Positions 24,257 to 34,498 of a stretch of 59,695 nt of DNA are shown one piece after another (positions within the stretch are counted from its first letter, which is position 1; every line of letters begins with the position of its first letter). The DNA lies in the NCBI GenBank assembly GCA_958430865.1, contig CAUDNR010004257.1, positions 1 to 59,695 of the forward strand, written 5' to 3'. The notes below the pieces were generated by a model. It saw only the letters and a program-made list of their open reading frames with translations. It searched no databases and was not told the origin of the DNA. Origin of the DNA: Entrophospora sp. SA101. Lineage: Eukaryota > Glomeromycota > Glomeromycetes > Entrophosporales > Entrophosporaceae. The position numbers and the translations under genes were made by a program.

Positions 24257-26229
24257 TCAATTCATTCATTGCTTTCATTAAATCAATGATGATTAAGTCA
24301 AAAAAAGAAATTAATTTATACATGTACACAATTCTTATCTTAGTTTATGATCACCTTACATTTCCTTTTATTTATTTTTTTTTGCTATTAAAATAGTAAT
24401 AATCTTTAATAATTAATTGGTGGTAATATTATAATTTATATCACAACAAAAAAATTTTAAACATTTTTTTTTGCTTATAAATATTGTATATATTAGAGGC
24501 TATCAATAAAAATCTGTAATATCAACTTTGAACTTACAAATATCATCCACCATTAGTTAATTAACAACAATAACAAGCATTCGTTAAATATATATATTAA
24601 ATTTTATATGGGAGGTAGAATGGATAATTTTAAGTTGAAAAATATATGATGAAAAAATAGTGAGATGCTGGAAAATATCAAAAAGAATAAAAAATAGTAA
24701 TTGTGAATTTATATAAAACAATCCATTTATAAGATAGTTTGGTGAAGATTCATATGATTTTGTTTATAAGTTATTTTTTTTTTCTTAAACTGATTTATTA
24801 ACAGTTTAATAAATATTTGATTGGTGATAAATGTAATATTTTTGTTGTAAAAAAATACATGTGAAATATATGAGCATATTAGCCATGACAGATAACTAAC
24901 TTGGGTGGATCAGATTGAATAAGAGCTGCCAATGAATGGTTTTAGTTATTATTTGATTGGTTTATCAAGTTGAAATTTGTTCTCAAGCCTTATTAAGAAT
25001 AGTTTTATTATTTAAAGAGTTAATTGTTATTTTGAATTCAGGATTATGCTATCTCAATGATGAAATTCAGGCACATATTAATAAGTACTAGGTGCTTTTT
25101 GAAAAACCGAACCAATTTCAGAACTGGACACTGTTACCAAATTTCTTGATATCAAGCTCCCTGATACACACAAGATCATGGCACTTATTATCAATCACAC
25201 TAGGAGAAGATGAAGCAATGTGAAAATTGTTTGAAGGATAATCACTGGAAAATGTAAGATAAGCTAGGATCTTGCCGGAAAGGAAAACATACTCAACTGC
25301 ATATTCAATGTGCAATATTGATAATGCTCATGCTTCCCAAACAAGCTCAAGTTTCCAATAAATTTCTCTGTGCCAAGCGTAACTGGGCCAAGTTGGGGCA
25401 AACTGAGAGGAGGTATGTTAAGGAACAAACAAGAAAAAAAGTATTTTTTCATACTTTTTACTTGTTATCAATTGCTTTCACATTACTATATATATCTGCC
25501 ATAAAATTATTTTTTTTAGTGGAAGGATGAAATGCCAACTATTTCTCTGTAACGGATGTAATCTCCATCTCCATCACATCTCTCATCTAAATACATGCGC
25601 CTTGTTGAAGGTCTGAGATCTTGAAAACCATCCATCTGTTAATGTTAATTGAATCCACATGGAAATGGGTTAAACAGTGGCAAAAATGCATAATAGAATA
25701 TGAGACATTGTCCTGTGTGAATATAGATAGACCTTCTCGAACTTGTTTGTATTGTTTTCAACAAGTATGGTTAGTTTGTTCTTGGTGTATCATTGAAGAA
25801 AAGAATAAGACCACCAATATACACAGGAAGTAGAATGTGTCAACCCCGCATGTATTTTCTTCAATTGTGGTGGTTACACAATCAAACACAGAGATACAAA
25901 TGCTTCTGTCTTGCAATTGATGGTGCCTCTAATATCCTCTCCATCAAAACAAATCCCGTGTACTGAAAAAATTCCACTCTTACTTACACTTCCAATATAC
26001 AAGATACAATAGAAGTTTCCTCCAGTCAGAAGGATTTAACTAGTTAATGAATATATTAATTACCTGTTATGTGTGTATAATTTTCAATATCGTTCCAATA
26101 ATTCTCCATGCCATTTGATTTAAATGTTTTTAAAGAAGTTGAAATAAATCCATTACTACTACTTTTTTATTTATCATTGTGGCTTTCTTCAATATTTAAA
26201 TTTAACAACTTTAGCATTAGAGACACACT
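24257..26229. other. Long gene-free stretch
   Basis: 24257-25010 is AT-rich with nothing recognised beyond the 3' end of the DUF262 gene. 25018-26040 is noticeably less AT-rich and has several short open frames on both strands, none matching a family I recognise and none with a consistent splice structure. It resembles an old decayed transposon or gene. Mirrored at 41656-43628. Confidence 0.4.
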
Positions 26230-26430
26230 AAACTTGTTTAATTATCGAATAGTGTGTAACAAACAATTATCCTCTAGATGGGAGATTTTTGGTTTAGGAC
26301 CGGTTAACGTATCCAAATTTTTGAATATTTTTATTAATCTTAAAAATAAAAATTATAAAAATTGCATTATTTAAAGAACAACTTCGACATCTTTGTCATC
26401 AAACTCTAATAATTCACTAAAAACAAATCA
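26230..26430 (+). repeat. Diverged repeat paired with 30015-30180
   Basis: Shares blocks with the reverse complement of 30015-30180: AGTGTGTAACAAACAATTAT, a TCTTAAAA-ATAAAAATT block, ATTGCATTATTTAAAGAACA against ATTGTATTATTAGAGAACA, then ACATC and CTTTGTCATCAAA against CTTTGTCGTCAAA. Indels separate the blocks. An old dispersed element in inverted orientation. Mirrored at 41455-41655. Confidence 0.5.
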
Positions 26431-26479
26431 ACTGCGTTTAGGTTTTTTTCTAGTTTTGTTGTAAGAAATATTAATATCT

Positions 26480-27770
26480 AGAATCTGGAGGTATTGAATT
26501 TACTGATGACGAAACAATTGGCCATGTAAGACCAACAACACCTGAGATTGGATCAGGAAACGAAGACTCAAAATCTTGTTTTTTGAATACAATCAAAAAT
26601 CAAATAGGTAGACATGAAATTAACTAGAAAAAGATTGCTTATATATTTTATTTTATAGATCAGACAATAAAACATTCAGTTTTTACCATATCTAATATGT
26701 AAGAGTAATAGAGAATTTTTCCGATAAAAGAAATTTTATTATTAGCAAGACCTTCAACATTCCTCCCAATTGGTGAAATTTATCAATTCAAAAAGAAATT
26801 CATTGATTAATTTTATAAAATTTATATATATATATTATTTAGATTAATAAAATTGGCAAAGATCAAAGAGGGCAACTTTTAATGATCCAAATTTAGATTC
26901 TTTGTCTTCTAATGATTTTCTGGCTGAAACGTCTCAAGCTGGTCCAGCTTGCAGGACTAGCAGTATGATCCATTTGATATTGATTTAAATAAATTTGAAA
27001 TTTCTTCGATCAAGAAACTTCAACAACCTAACATGTTAGTTCGGCGTGATTCTATCTCATTGGCAAATCAATATCCTATCCTTATATATCTCGCCATGAA
27101 CTCAATTGCCATACCCACAGCCGCTGCCACCACACAATCTATCACCATTATTAATCCATCTTCCAACTCTTCAACTACTATTACTGTTACCCACATTATC
27201 TTCTATATTTCCTGCGCCTTCAATAGTCATGGTAGCTACTCTAGGAAATTCAATCAGTAATGTTAATTAAAGTAACAATCGCACTAGATTTATTACTCCC
27301 TTTTGGATCCACTGAATTTCTTTTTTTTTCTAGCTACATTAAAAAAGGTAATGGTAGCAATAGTAGCAGCAGCAACAACAACAACAACAACAACAATAAT
27401 GATAAAAGAGTATTTTGGCCAATAAAAAAATTTCTTTGACAAATTCACTTCAAGCATTCCCAAATATATTCTACTACTACTGCTGCTGCTAATAATAAAA
27501 TAATGCAGCAAAATTAGCAGCTGAAGAAGATAAAGAAGAAATACAGCTGCATCTGCCAGATTTCATGTTAAAAAGAAATTACGTGAATAGATACTTGAGA
27601 GAACTCAAGAGAAATAGCATCAAGGTTAGAACTTTTTGAAGGAAAAATCAAGAAACTTGAATTAGAAAATAAAATACCAAGAAGTTTAATTGTTGAAAAA
27701 GATGCTAGATTAAACCTGTTGATAAAAAACAAAAGTTAGATGATGTAGTTGTACCATCATAATTGTGATA
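26480..27770 (+). pseudogene. Dead bZIP transcription factor gene (cys-3-like)
   Basis: The 3' part retains a bZIP basic region, NTAASARFHVKKKLRE, followed by a stop (TAG where the family has Gln) and then ILERTQEK. A one-base shift leads into a leucine-zipper-like ASRLELFEGKIKKLELEN and LIVEKDARLNLL. Upstream fragments in several frames are acidic/Ser-rich (DDETIGHVRPTTPEIG near 26500; NDPNLDSLSSNDFLAE near 26880; LVRRDSISLANQYP at 27033), like activation regions, with poly-Asn/Ser from CAA and CAG runs near 27360. The nonsense codon and frameshift lie in the essential DNA-binding/dimerisation region and no intron removes them. The family (as in sulfur regulator cys-3) is clear from the basic region; original target unknown. 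Mirrored at 40115-41405. Confidence 0.65.
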
Positions 27771-28137
27771 AAAATAAAATAGAGTAAAAGATATAATAGT
27801 AACAAGATTAAAAAAGATGACAAATCTTTTAAAAAATCAAGAAAATAAAAAACATTGAAAAAAAGATTTTATACTTTTCTTTTATATTTCTTTCTATGTA
27901 AGACAAATTGTATGCAAACAAAATTTAATATATTACAGAAATTACAGAAACAACATTTATTATAAACCAAAGGTTTAAGTAAATAAAAAAATTTGGTCAA
28001 TAATAGATAATTAATTAATTCATAAATATTTATTTGCAAATATGACTTTTATAATTAACAATTTTTTTGTTTAATAATAGTATAATTGTATTCTAATATA
28101 CAATCATTTCATTATACATGTTTAATTAAAAAAACCT
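27771..28137. other. Intergenic, 3' of RPS2
   Basis: AT-rich sequence between the dead bZIP gene and the last exon of RPS2. No gene or repeat seen. Mirrored at 39748-40114. Confidence 0.4.
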
Positions 28138-29369
28138 TCAACTTCTTTTCTCAGGAGCTTTCTATTATTTTTTATTTGAAATAATGAAAAAACAATTTTT
28201 TTTTAATAAATAAATCTGAAATCATTCATTTTTTAATCTTCAAAAAGAAAAAAAAGACTATTTACTTACAGCCAACATATCACTGAATTCTTGATAAGGA
28301 GATTGTTTGAAATCAACATCCTTCCATAAATCAGGTGTCAAATAGGCATATGTCTGACCAATTGCAGCAAAGGTAGCCTTAACAAAATTACCCAAAGTTC
28401 GAGTAGATCCACGTGATGTAGTATAACAATCAGTGATGCCAGCAAGTTGTAAAAGTTTTTTGGGTGTAGGTGCTGCAACAATCCCAGTGCCTCTAGGAGC
28501 AGGCACAAGACGACACAGTACGGAACCACATTTACCAGTAACTTTGGATGGTACAGTGTGTGGTTCACCAATCAATGAACCCCAGTAACCACGTCTAACA
28601 GGAATAATTGAAAGTTTGGCGAGGGTAATTGCACCACGGATAGCTGTTGCTACTTCTTTAGAACATTTAACGCCCAATCCAACATGTCCATTGGAATCAC
28701 CAATTACAACGAATGCCTAAAAATTATTTAATTTGATGATTAGTTAATTATAAACAAATATTATCATTAATATACACATATATATGTATATGAAATTTAT
28801 TGGAAAAATATTATCATTTTTCAAAATGTAATAAAATAATAATAACTTTGAATCTAGTCCTTTGACCTGCACGTGTTTGTTTTTGAACAGGCATGATCTT
28901 CATAACTTCATCTTTTAATGAGGTTCCAAAAAAATGATCTATTATTTGATATTCTTTGACTGGCAGTGAAAATAAATAAATCTCTTCAATGCTTTTGATC
29001 TTGTTTTCTTTTACAAGACGTCCAAGTTTGGTTACTGGAACCCTAAAACAACAACAACAATGATGATGATGACAATGATAAATAATCATATTATTATGTA
29101 ATTATAATTATTAATTAGCTGATTTATCGATTGACCAATCAATTAAATTATACCATTCTTTATCCTCTTCTTTGCGTGCAGGGCGACGTCCACCACGTCC
29201 ACGACCTCGGCCTCCTCTATCACCACCACGCCCACGACCACGTCCAAAACCACGTCCTGTTAAAATTTTAAAATTTATGGTGCATATACATTTCAAAGTC
29301 CTTTTGCAATGATTAACATCAAAAATAATTTGTTTTTTGAAATTTACCACGATCTCCCGAGTCTGCCAT
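28138..29369 (-). CDS. RPS2: 40S ribosomal protein S2 (uS5)
   Basis: Small-subunit ribosomal protein near the mRNA entry site and decoding centre. Exons in gene order: 29369-29348, 29256-29154, 29042-28847, 28716-28270, 28161-28138; phases join to 263 residues (yeast about 254, human 293). N-terminus MADSGDRG then an RG/GGR-rich arginine-methylation-type tract to about residue 33, then the S5 N-terminal domain ([53 protein letters not shown]) and the C-terminal domain ([27 protein letters not shown]). The last exon encodes only KAPEKRS, so the stop right after the exon 4 frame (SK-stop) is intronic. Head-to-head with the TKL kinase, with the fold-back repeat in the shared upstream region. Mirrored at 38516-39747. 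Confidence 0.97.
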
Positions 29370-29630
29370 TTTTAGAATTATTTAATTGGATATATAAAAG
29401 TATAACTGATAGTCACTTATTAATTGATTACTATTAGTAAGTTTTGCAAGTAAATAAATAATACTTTACAAATAGATATTAAAATTGGATTTTAATTGAT
29501 AAAAAATTTTTTTTTATAGATTTTACATGAACCACAATTTATTGCGATTGGTTAATCAACTAGGGGCCTCGAAATTGGGTTTTTTGGGGGTGGAGTTCTA
29601 TTCGCAATACAAATTCTTACAGGGGTCTGA
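29370..29630. promoter_or_regulatory. RPS2 upstream region
   Basis: Non-coding region between the RPS2 start and the fold-back repeat. Contains a GC-richer patch (CTAGGGGCCTCGAAATTGGG to AGGGGTCTGA, about 29560-29630) next to the repeat. Presumed RPS2 promoter; no specific element recognised. Mirrored at 38255-38515. Confidence 0.4.
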
Positions 29631-30015
29631 TTCATTTCGTCGACACCCATTTCGTCGAAAGTTTGTTTCATCGAAAGTTCATTTCGTCGAAAGTTCATTT
29701 TGTCACAAAAAACAAACTTCATTAAACAAATTTCTCCTCACACTTCCCACACACTCTGTTTTTCCCACCTAATTTCTTAACTAATTTCTCACATCTAACT
29801 CTTTCGGTCTCTGGCTCGAGGATGAATAATTTTCGACGAAATGAACATTCGACGAAACAAACATTCGACGAAACAAACATTCGACGAAACAAACATTCGA
29901 CGAAATGAACATTCGACGAAATGAACATTCGACGAAATGAACATTCGATGAAACAAACTTTCGACGAAATGGGTGTCGGACGAAATGATTGTCGACGAAA
30001 TAATTTTCGACAAAG
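29631..30015. mobile_element. Fold-back element with TTCGACGAA tandem subrepeats
   Basis: Left half 29631-29704 and right half 29831-30015 are inverted copies built of 16-bp units such as TTCGACGAAATGAACA and TTCGACGAAACAAACA. Each unit contains the mini-palindrome TTCGACGAA. The halves match in order for over 60 bp, including the non-repetitive ACACCCATTTCG block, and the right half has extra units. The 126-bp middle (29705-29830) is unrelated pyrimidine-rich sequence. This is the architecture of fold-back transposons (long inverted ends made of tandem subrepeats). No transposase is encoded. It lies between RPS2 and the TKL kinase. Mirrored at 37870-38254. Confidence 0.7.
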
Positions 30016-30180
30016 TAAACGCGACTGAATTTGACGACAAAGGATTTTCTTTTGATGTTGGAGTTGTTCTCTAATAATACAATTTTTATTTTTCAATTTT
30101 AAGATTTATATTAAAGAAAAGGGCGCGCATATTACCTTAAAATTTATTCAATAATTGTTTGTTACACACTGTTATTCTCA
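30015..30180 (-). repeat. Diverged repeat paired with 26230-26430
   Basis: Inverted partner of the segment at 26230-26430 (shared blocks are given there). It abuts the outer end of the fold-back element and ends about 50 bp before the kinase start, so it may form part of the kinase leader. Mirrored at 37705-37870. Confidence 0.5.
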
Positions 30181-30230
30181 AAAAAAAAAATTTTTTTTCA
30201 AGTTAAGTTCTATAAAAAATTTATTTTATA

Positions 30231-31746
30231 ATGTCATATGACAAGTTATTATTATCATTATCACCAGAAAGGAAGGAATTTGTATATAAAATTAATTTAG
30301 AAATGTATAATAATGCAATGGTTAATTCTGATGAAGAACATGAAAAAGATTATTTTTTTTCATTAGTCAAAAAAAATAAGGAGCTTTCTGAAAATGAAAA
30401 AAAGTTTTGTAAAGAAAAGTTTATTTATGAATTTGAATTAGAAAATGCAATTCATAAAAAAGGCAAACTGAAAGAATGTGACAAGTGTAAATGGACAAGA
30501 TACTCTGACAGATTCTGTGAAGGTTGCATTAGTTTACAATTACAGAGCCTTTTCACAACTTGGACATCTGGAAATAATGTAATTGATGACTTTATTCAAC
30601 AATGTCAAATGAAATCAGCTCTACCAAACTTTATTTTAGAATGGATACCTTTTGAGCAATTTTATGATATTAGAAAATTAACTGAAGGTGGATTTAGTTC
30701 AATTTATATTGCTATATGGATAAAAGGAGGAATAATTGATTATGATGAAAATAAAAAGGAATTTAGTTATTTGGGAGAGCAAGAAGTAGTATTAAAAAAT
30801 TTAAATAATTCAAGTAATCCAGGAAAAGGTTTTTTTGATGAGGTTAGTAGTTGTCATTTAAAACAAAATATATAATACTGTATTATATAATACTAATACT
30901 TATATTTATTTTCAGGCAATGAATTACTGTAAAATTAAATCAAGCTTGATTGTTTCTTGCTATGGTATAACTAAATTCCCAGATAATGGAAATTATGCAA
31001 TTGTTTTAAATTATCATCCAGAAGGAAATTTAAGGGATTATTTACAAAAAAATCATTTTAATTTAGCATTAAAAGACAGAATTACAATTTTTCATTATTT
31101 GTGTGTGGCATTATATCAGATACATGTAAAAGATTTAATCCATTGTGATTTACATAGTGGTAATATATTATTGCAAGGAGGTGCTTGTTATATTACAGAT
31201 TTGGGGTTATGTGGACCAGTTGATGAAAAATCATTAAATAAAACCTATGGAATAATATCATACATTGCACCTGAGCTACTTAGAGGCAAAATTAATGCAA
31301 AGAACACAAAAGAAACAGATATTTATAGCTTTGGAATGTTAATGTGGGAAATATTTTCAGGTTGCCCACCATTTGATGATAGAGCTCACAATCATCGTTT
31401 AATTTTTGATATATGTGAAGGTTTACAACCACCAATATTACCAGGAATGCCTGCTGATTATGCACAAATTATGCAGAAATGTTGGGATGTGGATCCATCA
31501 AAAAGACCAACTATTAGAGAGCTTTGTGATTTTTCTGAAAAAATCCTTAATAAGAATAGTAATAATAATAGTAATGATAATACTACTACTAGTAGTAGTG
31601 ATTTGCAACTAGCACACAAATCACATCCATATGCATATCATACAAGCAGGATATTAGATGATGAAATTGCTAAATCAAAAAGCTTAAAGAGCTATACAAG
31701 TAATGACAATTCATTAAATGATCTTGATATCAACTCTTTTCTCTAA
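30231..31746 (+). CDS. TKL-type protein kinase with N-terminal zinc motif
   Basis: Member of the kinase group greatly expanded in Glomeromycotina; individual roles are unknown. Exons 30231-30842 and 30916-31746 join in phase to 480 residues. N-terminal helical region, then a Cys motif C83-x2-C86-x9-C96-x2-C99 (KECDKCKWTRYSDRFCEGC), likely zinc-binding. Kinase domain about 140-430: glycine loop EGGFSSIYIA (152-161), likely ATP lysine K189 in VVLKNL, catalytic loop HCDLHSGN (D282, HRD arginine replaced by Cys), DLG for DFG at 299-301, IAPELL (322 onwards), SFGMLMWEIFSGCPPF, CWDVDPSKRPT. The tail is poly-Asn/Ser then Ser-rich. HCD plus DLG suggests altered regulation, but the catalytic Asp, metal Asp and Lys are kept, so activity is possible. 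The ATG is the first of the frame. Mirrored at 36139-37654. Confidence 0.92.
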
Positions 31747-32000
31747 ATGATGATTTTGATAAGGTGAATAAAAATTTCATTACTAATTAATTGGGAAATT
31801 ACTATCCATTAATTATTACTAATAAGATCATTTATTATTTACTTATAATAAAGGATCAGTGATGATTTTATTGCATTCATTAATTGCACTTTATATTATA
31901 TATTTTATTTTATATTAATTTTAAATAAACTATTTAAACATGTGAATCATCACGTGTTGCACACGATCCAAAAGAAAATTTATTCAAAAATAACCAGAAT
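31747..32000. other. Intergenic, 3' of the kinase
   Basis: AT-rich sequence with no recognised feature between the kinase stop and the minus-strand gene-like unit. Confidence 0.35.
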
Positions 32001-32407
32001 TTATTTATATATATCAATACAAATAAAAAAAAAGTACATCTGGTTAGTTATTAACACGTCTTCTTTAGGAGACTCACGTTTTGTCATCTTTGGACTCTGT
32101 CAAAAAATAAATTGTTCTTTCAACAAAAAAAAAACCTTCGCAACGCCAAGTGCCAATAATAATAAATAATTAATGACGCGTTTGTTGATCAAATAAAATT
32201 TCTTTTTCTTTCTTTTTTTGAAAATTGCCAAAAGATCAAAAGGCAAATCAAAAAAGAAGAAAAGAGAATCACATACTCGAAAGAAGCGGGTAAGTGTTTA
32301 TCAAAAGAATAGTGGTGGTTATCGCCACTCACCATCACTCTAGTTTTATTAAATAATTTAATTCGCAAATTTTCGCAGATCACTAATTGAAATTTTCCGG
32401 AACCCAT
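32001..32407 (-). CDS. Small two-exon gene-like unit, repeated family
   Basis: Candidate exons in gene order 32407-32333 and 32096-32001, joined by an intron with a strong donor (ATG/GTGAGT) and TTTGACAG acceptor, would encode 56 residues: MGSGKFQLVICENLRIKL, then a basic part with SPKMTKRESPKEDVL. Without splicing the first exon reads on to a 72-residue frame with a hydrophobic C-terminal helix (YVILFSSFLICLLIFW). Related but diverged sequence lies at 2260-2620 and 33600-33720, neither keeping the donor. It may be a small gene family or a transposon part. No family recognised. Mirrored at 35478-35884. Confidence 0.35.
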
Positions 32408-32440
32408 ACTTCATTCCTAAAAAACTACTATTTATACGAA

Positions 32441-32450
32441 NNNNNNNNNN
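32441..32450. other. Ten-N scaffold gap
   Basis: A run of ten N joins two contigs. The left-hand contig ends exactly where the inverted repeat ends, so the sequence order across this gap is not supported by the window itself. Confidence 0.99.
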
Positions 32451-32805
32451 CATTAGATTCTTTCTCATGAAAATTTGCTTTTTTTTTTGCTTGTTTTTTA
32501 GAATTTGAGTTATAATGTCTAGTCATTCGTCGTATTTATTATTATTTTATTTTTTATTTTGGTTATGCGAAAGAAAATTTTTTTTTTGAAGAAATTTATT
32601 TTATTTTAAATTCTCATTCATTACTATTAGATATTATATCAAATATTATTTTTTATATTTTTGCTAATAGCTTGAGATGATTTCTTTGTTTTTAATCCAT
32701 TTTCTCTTTCTTTTTTGTATTTTTTTTCATTCATCTTCAAAATAAATTCAAGTCATGATGACAATGATTCTGTGTATATTCTTATTAGTCCTTCCTTATT
32801 AAGAA
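32451..32805. other. Spacer, AT-rich, no gene seen
   Basis: First part of the 2994-bp spacer between the arms. T-rich sequence with no open frame or recognised repeat. Confidence 0.4.
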
Positions 32806-32957
32806 TAGTGATGTTAGCTGGCTAATGATCTGCATAAGTAATTTCTAAATTTGGTAATAGATTTCCGAGTTACTTTCTTGTTATAGAAATAAAATTACCA
32901 CTTTAGGTGGTAAATGGGCTTAGCCTGCTAAGGATTTTTAAACGGCTAACATCACTA
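32806..32957. mobile_element. 152-bp hAT-like MITE
   Basis: Perfect 13-bp terminal inverted repeat TAGTGATGTTAGC (32806-32818) and GCTAACATCACTA (32945-32957). Flanks show a 7-of-8-bp duplication, ATTAAGAA (32798-32805) and ATTAAGAT (32958-32965). The 8-bp target site and TAG-type terminus suit a hAT-derived MITE. The core is non-coding. Confidence 0.7.
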
Positions 32958-32965
32958 ATTAAGAT

Positions 32966-33599
32966 TTGTTAGATTTGTTGAATCCATATTTTCAACATTT
33001 TTATGAAGGTCTCTCCATGAGACATAAACAAGAATGACCATCATCTTCTGTCATATTAAGCTGTGCTCTATTGCTTGTATTAAAGTGTGGACAATTCAAT
33101 TGTGAAGAATTACAGGTTCTTTTGGTCCAGAGATAAGGAAGATATTTATTATGAGTTTTGGAGTCCTTATTTTCTACATGACTTTTGGATTCTTTTGTTA
33201 TGCTCTGCGGGTATGAAAACTTGCATTCTATATTAATTGCATATAAGATATTGTTGATGCATTTCCTTTAGATTCATTTCCCTTCAATACATGCATAAAT
33301 TCAGAACATAATGCTTTACCTTCAGCATCAACTAATTCATTATTACTATTTTCATTAAAAGTTTTATTTATAAAGGGTGAATTTTGATATTAATTCATTC
33401 AAAGCTAAATAATAAGCGTACAATAATCACTTCCAATACTTACTGGTTAATTTCTTGGAATGGAGTACAGGTTTTTTTCTTGTTTTAATGATATGTTTTT
33501 TTAAAAAAAAATGAGTAATGATCTTTCTTTTTTTTTTTTAATTAGATTTTTCTTTCTTTACACATATTAGATAGACAGAAGATAAATATTTTTAAATAC
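32966..33599. other. Spacer, no supported gene
   Basis: Low-complexity T-rich sequence with short broken frames. Nothing recognised. Confidence 0.35.
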
Positions 33600-33720
33600 T
33601 AACTAGAGTGATGACGAGTGGTGACAATCACCATCACCATTCTTTTAATAAACATTTATTTTGTTTATTTTTTCTTGATTTTGTTTTCTTTTTTTCTTTT
33701 TAAAAAAAAAATAATTACCG
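33600..33720 (+). repeat. Third copy of the small repeated unit
   Basis: Resembles the sequence around 35540-35660 in the same orientation: ACTAGAGTGATGACGAGTGG against ACTAGAGTGATGGTGAGTGG, then a CACCA/CCACCA block and TTCTTTTAATAAACA against TTCTTTTGATAAACA. The GT of the strong donor in the other copy is AC here, so this copy cannot splice the same way. Confidence 0.5.
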
Positions 33721-33833
33721 TGTTCTCTTGAATACAAGCACCACTTAAATATAAGCACAGTATGAATTTGCAATGGAAAGAACTTTATTTGATTTTATTT
33801 TTATATAATAAAAAATAAAAAATAAAGATTTTT

Positions 33834-34068
33834 TTATTTTGAGTATTCATTTCCAGAATCACCAGACTCCTCCTTTTCTGATTCATCTAATTCATCAGCT
33901 GAATCATCATTTCTATTTATCTAATTCAAGTTCTTCCTTTTGTTTTTGCCAATGAGAGATCATTGAATGATTGATAGTAAAATGATGCTCAGCTGGTCTT
34001 AAACCGTATTATTTTGCATATTGCAAAACTTGGAGTTTTTCAGCAGCAGAATATTCAACCTTTGGCAT
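33834..34068 (-). pseudogene. pogo-type transposase N-terminal relic
   Basis: On the minus strand: MPKVEYSAAEKLQVLQYAK, a stop, then YGLRPAEHHFTINHSMISHW and QKQKEELELDK. This is the N-terminal helix-turn-helix DNA-binding segment (psq/CENP-B type) of Tigger/pogo-like DDE transposases, with a nonsense codon inside and a frameshift before the acidic C-terminal piece. The DDE domain is absent. It is a dead fragment within the spacer. Confidence 0.65.
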
Positions 34069-34498
34069 TGCTGTGGGAAAAAAAATGAATTAGAACTTAA
34101 CAGGACCCCGGAAACTACATAGATAGGTTACCCTAAAATTTTCAAAATTTACTAATGAGTTTACCCAATATTTTTTATATTAGATTTACCCAAGTTGGTA
34201 ATAACTCTCTAATCTTTAATAATAAATTTACCCAAAAATATCTATGACAAATAATTTTTTTATTTAAAAAATTTGACTAAAAATAGTGTAAGCAAAATCA
34301 TGATATTAAAATAAATGAACATAATAAGTTAAATAATTAAAAAGTTAATTAAATCAGTTAGATTAATGTTCACCTTCTTGATTGCTTTATTTAAAGTGTT
34401 ACATCTACATAAAACCTCACAATTATTACAAGTTTGATTTATTCATTGTAAAGTTTTGACAATTCAAACTCCTAACACATAAAGAAATTTTATCTCAG
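34069..34498. other. Spacer, no supported gene
   Basis: AT-rich; several TTTACCCA-like motifs recur between 34130 and 34240. No coding frame. Confidence 0.35.

Larger units (their letters stand above)
7975..32440 (+). repeat. Left arm of a 24-kb inverted repeat
   Basis: Positions 9601-32440 are the reverse complement of 35445-58284 (coordinates sum to 67885), and 7975-9049 of 58285-59359 (sum 67334). Every open frame checked has a mirror partner of equal length and sequence. I found one coding difference (16096/51789) and one 551-bp indel (9050-9600). The arm stops at the first N of the gap, and its outer end is at a 10-bp motif, ATCAAATAAA. Whether this is a real palindrome, a second nuclear haplotype or an assembly artefact is discussed in the findings. 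Confidence 0.95.

Noticed and set aside
24257..26229. Possible decayed retrotransposon
   Set aside because: The less AT-rich stretch 25018-26040 suggested one, but no reverse transcriptase, integrase or Gag motif could be read in any frame.
28338..28571. 77-residue frame inside RPS2
   Set aside because: Out-of-frame shadow of RPS2 exon 4, which has clear uS5 motifs in the other frame.
29722..30096. 124- and 81-residue frames reading repeated FRRMFISSNV-like segments (mirrors 37789-38163, 37845-38090)
   Set aside because: They are products of the 16-bp subrepeats of the fold-back element; a 16-bp unit shifts frame each copy and cannot encode a regular repeat protein under selection.
34130..34240. 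Telomere-like TTTACCC/ACCCTAAAA motifs
   Set aside because: Irregular spacing and no tandem TTAGGG array; not a telomere.
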